Shown here: positions 26,365 through 34,079 of the stretch, piece by piece | How positions within the stretch are numbered: position 1 is the stretch's first letter | Layout: each line of letters begins with the position of its first letter | Assembly: GCF_947087965.1 (NCBI RefSeq) | Contig: NZ_CAMUES010000002.1 | Location: forward strand, 62,001 to 126,000 | Length of the DNA stretch: 64,000 nucleotides | Direction: 5' to 3' | Origin: an uncultured Mobiluncus sp. | GTDB taxonomy: Bacteria; Actinomycetota; Actinomycetes; Actinomycetales; Actinomycetaceae | Notes under the pieces: model-generated | Databases searched by the model: none | What the model was told of the DNA's origin: nothing | The model's input: only the letters and a program-made list of their open reading frames with translations | Made by a program: the position numbers and the translations under genes

Positions 26365-27978
26365 ATGGAACTTGTTGACTATGTCCTATATGAACCGGTT
26401 GGGTTTGGTAAAAGCGGCCCCATGTGGCGGGTGGTAGACGACCAGGGCGGGACCCACGCGCTGCAGCTGTTGGGCGGTGCACTGTCGGCTCAACTGGAGT
26501 CCCGGCTGCGGACGTTGCGAAAGGTGTCGTGCCCGAACCTGCTGAAACTCCACGAATTGCGTAAACTGACCGATGGCCGCTACGTGGCTATTTTTGAGTA
26601 TCTAGACGGACAAGACCTGGAAGTGTTGCGGGCGGGACGCGAGTTCAGTATGCCGCAGGTCAACTTCATCGCGCTGTCCCTGGCTCGGGGTTTGGCGGCA
26701 CTGCACGAGGTCGGTTTGAGTCACGGAGACGTTTCGGCGGCGAATCTGATGGTGACGGCACAAGGCCGGGTGGTCCTGGTGGACTTGCTGGGTGACGTGG
26801 GGACGACCAGGGCGTTTAGCGCGCCGGAAACGGAGGGGCTCACTTGGAGCACCGCGGCGGGAGAAGCCTCTGGAGCGGAGGCGGCATCCGCTGTTGCCGC
26901 CGGGGCGTCTGTGGCGGTGAATCAAGCCGGTGATGTATACGCGATGGCGCAGGTCCTGCTGGCATTGGGAATGGACGCGGGTCTGTTGAAAGCCGCGTTT
27001 AACCCGGTGGCGAGCGCGCGACCCAGCGCGGGGGAACTTGCCGAGGCGTGGGAGAGTCTGCCGTGCTGTGGTATTGACCTGTTGGACGGGTCGGAGCTGA
27101 TGGCGGCACGGATGCGGGCGGCCGGACGAGACGTGGCCACCGAGCTGGTTACACCGTCGCGCCGTCCGGTGCCAGCGCGGCGCCAACGCCACGAAACTCG
27201 CCCGCCCAGCCCGATATTGCGCTGGGGACTGCCGGTTTTGGCGGGAGCGGCGCTGGCGCTGGGAGCGGTCTTGTTTCCGCGATTGGCAGAGCTACCAAGC
27301 GCGGCCCAAGCGTTGCCCGCGCAGTCCGCAAAACCGAGCACGGCCGCGCTTTTGACAGACGACACCTTGCCCAGCCTTGCGAGTCAAAAAGGCAGCGCCA
27401 ACACGCCAAACTCGCCGTACCACACTGCTGCACCCCGTCCCGATGCGATGATGCCTTCTGAAAGCCTCGCGGAACCGGCAGCTCCCGAAAGCTCGCCAAC
27501 AGCCACGCCACCGGCTGACCTGTTGCCTAATTCACCGGATAGTCAAGCGAAAACCCCGAACTTGCGCGATCCCATCACGGACGACACTTCGGCCCAGGAA
27601 ATCCTGCAGCTGTTGCTGACCAAACGCGATGCGGCCCTGACACGCCAGGACCGGGCGGCTTTAGAGAAACTCAGTGTCAAGGATTCGATAGCCGGGTCCG
27701 CGGATGCGAGTTTGCTGGCTGCTTTGCAGGCCAGTCAAGCCCAGGTTGAGGGCCTGTCCACCGCGGTCAAGTCAGCGACTATCGTGGCGGGCAATAAGGG
27801 CGGCGCCGGCAAGAATACGCGTTCAGTGCGTCTGCAGGTGACTCTGACGCAAGGCTCCTACACCCAAATTGACCGTATCGGGAACCGTCACCAAATCGCG
27901 GCGATTCCCGATACGGAATCAGAGATTCTGTTATCCGGCAATCCGTGGAAGATTGCTTCGGTGGTCCGACTCGATTGA
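26365..27978 (+). CDS. membrane-anchored protein-kinase-like protein (probable pseudokinase)
   Basis: Ser/Thr-kinase-fold protein of 537 residues, probably a signalling scaffold and not an active kinase. Residues 1-240 resemble a kinase lobe pair: Gly-rich loop GFGKSG (13-18), a catalytic-loop equivalent HGDVSAANL (H120, D122, N127) and a DFG-like VDLLG (D140). The nucleotide-anchoring Lys of the VAIK motif is replaced by Gln34 in HALQLL, which argues against normal phosphotransfer. After a basic stretch (264-285) comes one membrane segment (about 286-304), then a Pro/Ser/Ala-rich extracytoplasmic linker to about 410 and a C-terminal domain (412-537, SAQEILQLLLTKRDAALTRQ) that may be NTF2-like. 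It lies in the place where relatives carry lipB-lipA. Confidence 0.78.
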   Translation: MELVDYVLYEPVGFGKSGPMWRVVDDQGGTHALQLLGGALSAQLESRLRTLRKVSCPNLLKLHELRKLTDGRYVAIFEYLDGQDLEVLRAGREFSMPQVNFIALSLARGLAALHEVGLSHGDVSAANLMVTAQGRVVLVDLLGDVGTTRAFSAPETEGLTWSTAAGEASGAEAASAVAAGASVAVNQAGDVYAMAQVLLALGMDAGLLKAAFNPVASARPSAGELAEAWESLPCCGIDLLDGSELMAARMRAAGRDVATELVTPSRRPVPARRQRHETRPPSPILRWGLPVLAGAALALGAVLFPRLAELPSAAQALPAQSAKPSTAALLTDDTLPSLASQKGSANTPNSPYHTAAPRPDAMMPSESLAEPAAPESSPTATPPADLLPNSPDSQAKTPNLRDPITDDTSAQEILQLLLTKRDAALTRQDRAALEKLSVKDSIAGSADASLLAALQASQAQVEGLSTAVKSATIVAGNKGGAGKNTRSVRLQVTLTQGSYTQIDRIGNRHQIAAIPDTESEILLSGNPWKIASVVRLD

Positions 27979-28002
27979 GCGGGTTATTTCGTGAATCCGG
28001 CT

Positions 28003-29733
28003 CTAGCCCACGTAGGCCAGTACGGTGCCGACATCTACGGTTTCGTCTTCGGTGACGACGATTTGGGTGATGGTGCCGGCTATGGGGGAGGGGATTTCGG
28101 TGTCGACTTTGTCGGTGGAGACTTCCAGGAGGGGTTCGTCCAACGTGACAGTATCGCCGACGTTCTTTAGCCACTTTGTGACGGTTCCTTCGGTGACGGA
28201 TTCACCCAAGGCCGGCATCTTAATGGGCTGACCCGTCCCACTCGCCATCGGGGCCGCCGGAGCTTGTGGTGCCGCCGGAACTTCTGACACGGCCGGAGCC
28301 GCCGGGGCTGCCGGAGGAATCGGTGGAACCGGAGGAACCGGGGGAGCCGGAATAGGCGGTGCTACGGGTGCCGCGGGTACTGCCGGAGCGACCGGGGCTT
28401 GCGGCGCTGGCGCGGAACCTTGATTATGCGCGAATGCCTCGGCGACCTCGGCAAACAGCTGCGCCAGGCGAGCCATATCCAGCTCTCCGCCTGTAGCCGT
28501 GGCGTTGGGCGTGGTCGAAACCGGAGCCGGCAAAACCGGCGGAGTCGGAACTGCCGGAGCGGCCGGAACTTCGGGAACCGGCGGAACAGGTGGCGTAGCA
28601 GCCGCGGTAGCCGGCGGCGTGGGCAAAGCCGGAGGAGCTGCAGGAATTGCAGGCGGCACGGGAGGCTGCGGCTGAGCCGGAACGCTACCTGCGGCATCTA
28701 AAACATCTTGCTTGCGGATACGTCCGCCTACACCGGTGCCGTGCACCTTGCTGAGGTCAACGCCCTTTTCGGCAGCCAATTTCCGCACAATCGGGGTCGC
28801 GTACTCCGCCTGATTACCAGCAGGTGTCGCCGGAGCAGCGGGGGCAACAGGAGCTGCGGGTGCGGCAGGGGTAGAAACCGCGGGCGAAATCGGTGCTGCC
28901 GGAGCCTCCGGAGCCGCGGGTGCCACTGGAGTTGCGGGTGCTGCGGGAACCGCGGGCACAACAGGCGCAGCGGGTGTCGAGACTTCCCCACCGATGTAGG
29001 CGAGGATGGTGCCGACGTCTACGGTTTCGTCTTCGGTGACGACGATTTGGGTGATGGTGCCGGCTATGGGGGAGGGGATTTCGGTGTCGACTTTGTCGGT
29101 GGAGACTTCCAGGAGGGGTTCGTCCAACGTGACAGTATCGCCGACGTTCTTTAGCCACTTTGTGACGGTTCCTTCGGTGACGGATTCACCTAACGCCGGC
29201 ATCTTAATGGGCTGACCCGTCCCACTCGCCACCGGCGCGATTGGAGCCACCGGAGCCGCTGGAACTTCTGACACGGCCGGAGCCGCCGGAACAGCCGGAG
29301 GAATCGGTGGAACCGGAGGAACCGGGGGAGCCGGAATTTCCTCAGCCTTCGGAGGAATCGGCGGAACTGTCGGATAGGACCACTCAACCTGCGCGCCGCC
29401 ATCGCTACCAGCGGTGACGGTGGAAGGAATTTCGGGATTCGGCAGCTCTGGAACCGCCGGGGCCGCCGGAACAGCCGGGGTGGCACTGACTTCTGAAGCC
29501 TCGCCGACTTCAGCCAAAATGGTACCCACATCGACCGTTTCGTCCTCTGGCACCAAAATCTTGGTCAGCACGCCCGCAACGGGACTGGGTATCTCGGTGT
29601 CGACCTTATCAGTCGAGACTTCCAGGAGGGGTTCGTCCAGGGTGACGGTGTCGCCAACATTTTTCAGCCATTTCGTGACGGTACCTTCGGTAACCGATTC
29701 CCCAAGCGCGGGCATTGCAACTGATTGAGCCAT
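28003..29733 (-). CDS. E2-like triple-lipoyl-domain protein lacking the acyltransferase domain
   Basis: The 576-residue product has the front half of a 2-oxoacid dehydrogenase E2 but no catalytic domain. In order: lipoyl domain 1 (2-78, lipoyl Lys43 in TDKVDTE), Pro/Ala linker, lipoyl domain 2 (173-248, Lys214), linker, E3/E1-binding PSBD (about 311-348, TPIVRKLAAEKGVDLSKVHG), Pro/Ala linker, a short helix (416-440), another linker, and lipoyl domain 3 (503-576, Lys542) ending at the stop. No HxxxDG active-site motif exists, and only 24 bases separate the stop from the convergent pseudokinase gene, so the missing part is not just out of frame. lpdA lies 38 bases upstream in the same operon. 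It may be a swinging-arm carrier for Lpd, or an eroded sucB/dlaT (inference). Confidence 0.88.
   Translation of the reverse strand: MAQSVAMPALGESVTEGTVTKWLKNVGDTVTLDEPLLEVSTDKVDTEIPSPVAGVLTKILVPEDETVDVGTILAEVGEASEVSATPAVPAAPAVPELPNPEIPSTVTAGSDGGAQVEWSYPTVPPIPPKAEEIPAPPVPPVPPIPPAVPAAPAVSEVPAAPVAPIAPVASGTGQPIKMPALGESVTEGTVTKWLKNVGDTVTLDEPLLEVSTDKVDTEIPSPIAGTITQIVVTEDETVDVGTILAYIGGEVSTPAAPVVPAVPAAPATPVAPAAPEAPAAPISPAVSTPAAPAAPVAPAAPATPAGNQAEYATPIVRKLAAEKGVDLSKVHGTGVGGRIRKQDVLDAAGSVPAQPQPPVPPAIPAAPPALPTPPATAAATPPVPPVPEVPAAPAVPTPPVLPAPVSTTPNATATGGELDMARLAQLFAEVAEAFAHNQGSAPAPQAPVAPAVPAAPVAPPIPAPPVPPVPPIPPAAPAAPAVSEVPAAPQAPAAPMASGTGQPIKMPALGESVTEGTVTKWLKNVGDTVTLDEPLLEVSTDKVDTEIPSPIAGTITQIVVTEDETVDVGTVLAYVG
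28012..28353 (-). repeat. direct repeat copy encoding the third lipoyl domain and preceding linker
   Basis: This 342-base segment matches 28996-29337 at a constant offset of 984 bases (328 codons) with only scattered mismatches, most of them in the linker part near 28256-28310 and at the outer end. The lipoyl-coding part (about 28024-28250) is almost identical. It encodes lipoyl domain 3 and the Pro/Ala linker before it, and looks like a recent in-frame duplication of the lipoyl domain 2 segment. Confidence 0.9.
28996..29337 (-). repeat. direct repeat copy encoding the second lipoyl domain and preceding linker
   Basis: Partner of the segment at 28012-28353. It encodes lipoyl domain 2 and its upstream linker (GTGQPIKMPALGESV onward). 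Lipoyl domain 1 has a similar protein sequence but more diverged DNA, so domains 2 and 3 are the recent pair. Confidence 0.9.
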
Positions 29734-29771
29734 GATTTCGTCTTTCTCCTTTGATTGACTTTCCCGAAGTT

Positions 29772-31139
29772 TCAGCCGTGCAGCGGCTTGCCAGCCAAAG
29801 CCATCGCCGCTTCACCAATCATCTCGTTTTGGGTCGGGTGGGTGTGCATCAGGTAAGCCAAATCCTCGGCATCAGCTTCCCAGTTCACAATGAGCTGTCC
29901 TTCACCAATCTGTTCCCCGATACGCTGACCCAAGGCGTGGAAGCCCACAATCGGACCGTCCTTGACCTGAACCAGTTTCACGAACCCGGCCGCTTTCAGC
30001 ATTTGCGACTTTGCATTGCCCAACATGTTGGACTGTTTCGAGATGACATTGTCCGCGCCGTAAACTTCCTTAGCTTTCGCTTCGGTCAAGCCCACGGAGG
30101 CAATTTCGGGTTCACAGAACGTTACGCGCGGAATGTTGTCATTGGGCACGACACGCGGGTTCAGTCCCGCGATTTCCTCAGCCACGAAAACTCCTTGCAT
30201 TGTGGCGCGGTGTGCCAGCTGCAGACCGGGCACAATGTCTCCGACTGCATAAATATTCCCCACGCCGGTGTGCAGGCGTTCGTTGGCCAATACGAAACCT
30301 CGATCCATCGGGATGCCCTGTGCCTCGTAACCCATGTTCGCTGTGTTCGGGCCGCGTCCAATCGCTACCAGCAGGTAATCAGCACGGAGAGTCTGACCGT
30401 CCTCGGTGTTGACCGTTACCCCGTACCCGTCCTCTATAGCGTTCTTAAACCGGGTGTTAGTCATGAACTTAATCCCGCGCGCTGTAAACGCCTTTTCCAA
30501 GCCCTTAGAAATGTCCTCGTCCTCGTTTGGCACCAGGTGCGGTAAAGCCTCAACGATGGTCACGTCCGCCCCGAAAGACTTCCATACGGAAGCAAACTCG
30601 ACGCCAATGACCCCGCCGCCCAAAATGACTACTGAACTGGGAACATGATTGAGGAACAGGGCGTGCTCGGAACCGATTATGCGCCCGCCCAGGTTCATCC
30701 CCAAAGTCTTGGTGACCGAACCGGAGGCCAATACGATGTTCTTGCCCTTGAGTACCCGATCTCCAGCGGTGACCGTATCGACCCCGCTGAGCACGCCGCG
30801 AGCATTGACGAACTCGACCTTGTGACTCTTAATTAACCCGGACAGGCCACGATGCATTTTGTTGATGATTCCGCTTTGGAATTCCAGCACCTTAGCCATA
30901 TCGACGCCGTTGAAAGCAGAGGAGATGCCCCAATCCGAGGACTCATGCACGGTATCAGCAACTTCCGCGGCCCTCAGCAAAGCCTTGGTCGGTATGCAAC
31001 CGCGGTGCAAACAGGTGCCGCCGACTTTGTCCGCTTCGACCAAGGCGACGCTCATTCCCAGAGAAGTTGCTCGCAAAGCACAAGCGTAACCGCCATTTCC
31101 GCCGCCTAAAATCACTACATCGTATTGTTCTTCGCTCAA
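29772..31139 (-). CDS. lpdA: dihydrolipoyl dehydrogenase (E3)
   Basis: FAD enzyme that reoxidises dihydrolipoyl groups with NAD+. 455 residues from TTG 31139, with GGAGT seven bases upstream. FAD-binding VVILGGGNGGYACALRA is at residues 9-25; the redox disulfide motif GGTCLHRGCIPTKAL is near 40-54; the NAD site VVILGGGVIGVEFASVW is near 170; FAD-binding AVGDIVPGLQLAHRA near 300; and the C-terminal catalytic His-Glu pair in HTHPTQNEMIGEAA. All catalytic residues are present. It lies between pepA and the E2-like gene on the same strand; its lipoyl partner could be that protein, another E2 or a glycine-cleavage H protein elsewhere. Confidence 0.96.
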   Translation of the reverse strand: MSEEQYDVVILGGGNGGYACALRATSLGMSVALVEADKVGGTCLHRGCIPTKALLRAAEVADTVHESSDWGISSAFNGVDMAKVLEFQSGIINKMHRGLSGLIKSHKVEFVNARGVLSGVDTVTAGDRVLKGKNIVLASGSVTKTLGMNLGGRIIGSEHALFLNHVPSSVVILGGGVIGVEFASVWKSFGADVTIVEALPHLVPNEDEDISKGLEKAFTARGIKFMTNTRFKNAIEDGYGVTVNTEDGQTLRADYLLVAIGRGPNTANMGYEAQGIPMDRGFVLANERLHTGVGNIYAVGDIVPGLQLAHRATMQGVFVAEEIAGLNPRVVPNDNIPRVTFCEPEIASVGLTEAKAKEVYGADNVISKQSNMLGNAKSQMLKAAGFVKLVQVKDGPIVGFHALGQRIGEQIGEGQLIVNWEADAEDLAYLMHTHPTQNEMIGEAAMALAGKPLHG

Positions 31140-31243
31140 TGTTCAACTCCAGTTCTGTCAAAGGAACAAATTTCTCAGCAGATTCATTCTTTCACTAAAC
31201 CTTTTACATGTGTTAATGCAAACAGAGTGAGAGAAAACTGCCG

Positions 31244-32677
31244 TTAGCGACCCATTTCCGCAATGACGCGCAGTAGGGTACGCACCCCGTAACCAGTACC
31301 GCCTTTCGGGGTGTATCCCCAGGCTGAACCACTATTAAAGCCCGGACCGGCAATATCGATATGTGCCCACGGCGTGTCGCCCACAAACTGTTCCAGGAAA
31401 ATCCCGGCCACCAGCATGCCGGCTTCGCGTTTCGAGGAAGAATTCGCGATGTCAGCCACGTCAGAATGCAAGTGCTCCAACAGGTATTCCGGCAGCGGCG
31501 CCGTCCAAGCCGGTTCCCCGACCGCCATGGAGGCATCGCGAATCCGGTCCTTTTGACATCCCATCACCCCGGCCATGCGAGTACCGAAAGCAATTCTCTG
31601 GGCGCCGGTCAGGGTGGCCATGTCAATGACCAAGTCGGGATGCTGCGCCACCGCCATAGTCAAACCGTCTGCCAGCACCAAACGTCCCTCCGCATCGGTG
31701 TTGGTGATTTCCACGGTTTTCCCGCTTTTCATTGTAATGACGTCATCGACCCGCGATGCGTTGCCGCTGACCAAGTTTTCCGCCAAGCACAGCCACGCCG
31801 TGACTTTCACAGGCAGACCCATTTCCGCCGCCGCTAAGCACACCGCTCCCATGGTCGCGGCGCCGGTCATATCCGATTTCATGGTGACCATGGAAGTGCT
31901 CGGTTTTAAGCTGTAGCCCCCGGAATCGAAAGTGATGCCCTTGCCAACCAGGGCGACATGCGCTTTCGCTCCCTCGGGCGCGTAGGTCAACTTCACCAGG
32001 CAGGGCTTGCGCTTGGAGCCTTTCCCTACCGCGACGAGGCCGCCGAAGCCCTGGTCCTTGAGGTCACGGTAGCTCCACTTTTCAAAGCTGACCGGCAGGT
32101 TCTTGCTGGCTTTCTGGAACGCTTTGGCCATAGATTCGGGGTACAGCTCGGAAGGGGAAGTGTTCACCAGGTCGCGGACTCGCGTGACCGCCTTGACGGT
32201 AGTTTGCAGTTGGGCCCGCTCCGTATCGCTGAGAGCATCGTGTGCCGGAATACACAGAGTTTTCAGGGTTTTGGCTGGTTTGGACTGATACTTTCCAAAA
32301 CGATAGGCCCCCAGAAGCGCCCCCTCGACCGTGGCCAGGACTTCCTCCCGGTTCTTTGTGGGGAAAGAAAAAGCGAGTTCTTCACTGGACACACTACGGG
32401 TCACGTTGCCGGCCGCTTCGCGGAAGTTCTGGAGCGTTTCGGCGGTATTTTTCGGTGAGCCGACTCCGACAAACACGACGAACGCGGCGGAAAAATCATG
32501 CGGGGAGGGAACCCTGTTGACCTCTCCGAGCTTTCCGGTCACTCCGGCAGCGCGGGCAAAATCCCGCAGGGCGGGAAAAGTGGGAACCTGCAGTTCCTTG
32601 CCTTCTTTGGCGACAGCAAGCACCAGGGGAGTGGACAGGGCGGGCAAATCTTTAGAAAAAACATCAATCTTGGTCAT
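31244..32677 (-). CDS. pepA: cytosol (leucyl) aminopeptidase, M17 family
   Basis: Two-metal cytosolic aminopeptidase that removes N-terminal residues from peptides. 477 residues. The N-terminal half is the variable macro-like domain; the catalytic half starts near residue 180. Metal and catalytic motifs are visible: GKGITFDSGGYSLKP, MKSDMTGAATM, and the M17 signature NTDAEGRLVLADGL, then DMATLTGAQ. In mycobacteria the homologue (pepB, Rv2213) also sits close to the E2 gene, so its place beside lpdA is inherited gene order and does not imply a functional link. lpdA follows after 104 bases. Confidence 0.95.
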   Translation of the reverse strand: MTKIDVFSKDLPALSTPLVLAVAKEGKELQVPTFPALRDFARAAGVTGKLGEVNRVPSPHDFSAAFVVFVGVGSPKNTAETLQNFREAAGNVTRSVSSEELAFSFPTKNREEVLATVEGALLGAYRFGKYQSKPAKTLKTLCIPAHDALSDTERAQLQTTVKAVTRVRDLVNTSPSELYPESMAKAFQKASKNLPVSFEKWSYRDLKDQGFGGLVAVGKGSKRKPCLVKLTYAPEGAKAHVALVGKGITFDSGGYSLKPSTSMVTMKSDMTGAATMGAVCLAAAEMGLPVKVTAWLCLAENLVSGNASRVDDVITMKSGKTVEITNTDAEGRLVLADGLTMAVAQHPDLVIDMATLTGAQRIAFGTRMAGVMGCQKDRIRDASMAVGEPAWTAPLPEYLLEHLHSDVADIANSSSKREAGMLVAGIFLEQFVGDTPWAHIDIAGPGFNSGSAWGYTPKGGTGYGVRTLLRVIAEMGR

Positions 32678-32977
32678 ACCTGAATCCTACGTCCTTTTTC
32701 GGGTTGGTTTGCGGTTTTGTCCCCCGCCAAGGGGCTCGGCCCGCGGGTCCGCGGTGTAGAAACGGGTGCGCCGTGAATTAATAATTCGGGATTTACGGGA
32801 CGGTTTTGGCGCATAAGAGCGAAATTAACTGCGATTTCTGATGATTTATAGGTGTGTTTCAGGTAGGTTTTAAGGGCTGGTCGACATTTTTGACCGGGTT
32901 CCGCAGTGCATTCACTGCCGGGATTGAATAACTAAAGAACCTACATGTGCACAGAGTTGCACAAGATGGAGGAAACT
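32678..32977. promoter_or_regulatory. divergent intergenic region upstream of gap, with two inverted repeats
   Basis: A 300-base gap between divergent pepA and gap, with no credible coding sequence. Two inverted repeats are seen near gap: GCAGTG/CACTGC (32903-32918, four-base centre) and TGTGCA/TGCACA (32946-32963, six-base centre). The second ends five bases before the GGAGG ribosome binding site (32968-32972), so a bound protein or RNA hairpin there could affect gap expression. The stretch at 32780-32880 is AT-rich and likely holds promoters. Function is inference. Confidence 0.45.
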
Positions 32978-33985
32978 GTGACTGTCCGTGTTGGCATTAA
33001 TGGCTTTGGCCGTATTGGTCGTAACTTCTTCCGCGCCGCCCTGGAGCAGGGCGCGGACATCGAGATTGTTGGCGTGAACGACTTGACCGACAACCATACC
33101 TTGTCTCACCTGTTGAAATACGATTCGGTGACCGGCCGCCTGGGCAGAGAAGTCACCTATGATGACGATTCCATTACCGTTGACGGCAAGAAATTTGCCG
33201 CGATGGCAGAGCGCGACCCCTCCAACCTGCCTTGGGGCGATTTAGGTGCGGATATTGTGATTGAATCCACCGGCTTCTTTACCGATGGAGACGCGGCTCG
33301 CGCCCACATTAAGGCCGGCGCCAAGAAAGTCATTATCTCCGCTCCCGCCAAGGGCAACGTGGATGCGACTTTCGTCATGGGCGTAAACCATGAGACTTAC
33401 GATCCGGCAAAGCATAACGTGGTTTCTAACGCTTCTTGCACCACGAACTGCCTGGCCCCCATGGCCAAGGTCCTGGACGACGAGTTCGGTATCGACTACG
33501 GTCTGATGACCACCATTCACGCCTACACCGGCGACCAGCGCATTCACGACGCTCCGCACAAGGATTTGCGTCGCGCCCGCGCTGCGGCTCAAAACATTGT
33601 GCCGACTTCCACCGGTGCTGCTCGCGCGGTCGCCCTGGTGCTTCCCCAGTTGAAGGGCAAGCTCGACGGTTACGCCCTGCGCGTGCCGGTGATTACCGGT
33701 TCCGTCACCGACTTGAGCTTCATCCCGAAGAAGTCCTGCTCTATCGATGACATTAATGCCGCGATGAAGGCTGCTGCCGAGGGCTCTTTGAAGGGTATTT
33801 TGGCTTACAACGACGATGGCATTGTTTCTACCGACATCGTCACCGACCCGCACTCATCCATTTACGATGCACCGCTGACCAAGCAGATCGACAACATGAT
33901 TAAGTGCGTGTCCTGGTACGACAACGAATGGGGCTACTCTAACCGCGTGGTTGACCTGACCATGTTCATGGGCAAGCAGCTCTAA
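32978..33985 (+). CDS. gap: glyceraldehyde-3-phosphate dehydrogenase, type I
   Basis: Glycolytic NAD-dependent enzyme converting glyceraldehyde-3-phosphate to 1,3-bisphosphoglycerate. GTG 32978 is chosen because GGAGG lies five bases upstream and it gives the usual N terminus TVRVGINGFGRIGRNFFRA; the longer frame from 32945 adds eleven residues that cover the ribosome binding site. 335 residues. The active-site Cys lies in SNASCTTNCLAP, and SWYDNEWGYSNRV is the conserved C-terminal motif. It is first in the gap-pgk-tpiA group. A strong hairpin follows in the 94-base gap before pgk. Confidence 0.97.
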   Translation: MTVRVGINGFGRIGRNFFRAALEQGADIEIVGVNDLTDNHTLSHLLKYDSVTGRLGREVTYDDDSITVDGKKFAAMAERDPSNLPWGDLGADIVIESTGFFTDGDAARAHIKAGAKKVIISAPAKGNVDATFVMGVNHETYDPAKHNVVSNASCTTNCLAPMAKVLDDEFGIDYGLMTTIHAYTGDQRIHDAPHKDLRRARAAAQNIVPTSTGAARAVALVLPQLKGKLDGYALRVPVITGSVTDLSFIPKKSCSIDDINAAMKAAAEGSLKGILAYNDDGIVSTDIVTDPHSSIYDAPLTKQIDNMIKCVSWYDNEWGYSNRVVDLTMFMGKQL

Positions 33986-34006
33986 TTCAGGAGTTTTGAG
34001 TGAGAT

Positions 34007-34043
34007 AGGACGCCTGCATTTCTACGCGATTTGCGGGCGTCCT
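34007..34043 (+). terminator. hairpin between gap and pgk
   Basis: AGGACGCCTGC pairs with GCGGGCGTCCT around an AT-rich loop, giving an 11-12 bp stem with one mismatch. It is followed by CTCGCATTTTCC, a weak T-run. It may be a partial terminator or processing site that lowers pgk-tpiA expression relative to gap. Confidence 0.6.
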
Positions 34044-34079
34044 CTCGCATTTTCCTAGTGTTTAAGGAAAGGAATAAAT

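Noticed and set aside
28708..29154. Open frames antisense to the E2-like gene, rich in Gly, Arg and Ser
   Set aside because: They are complements of the Pro/Ala linkers and lipoyl repeats and have no ribosome binding sites.
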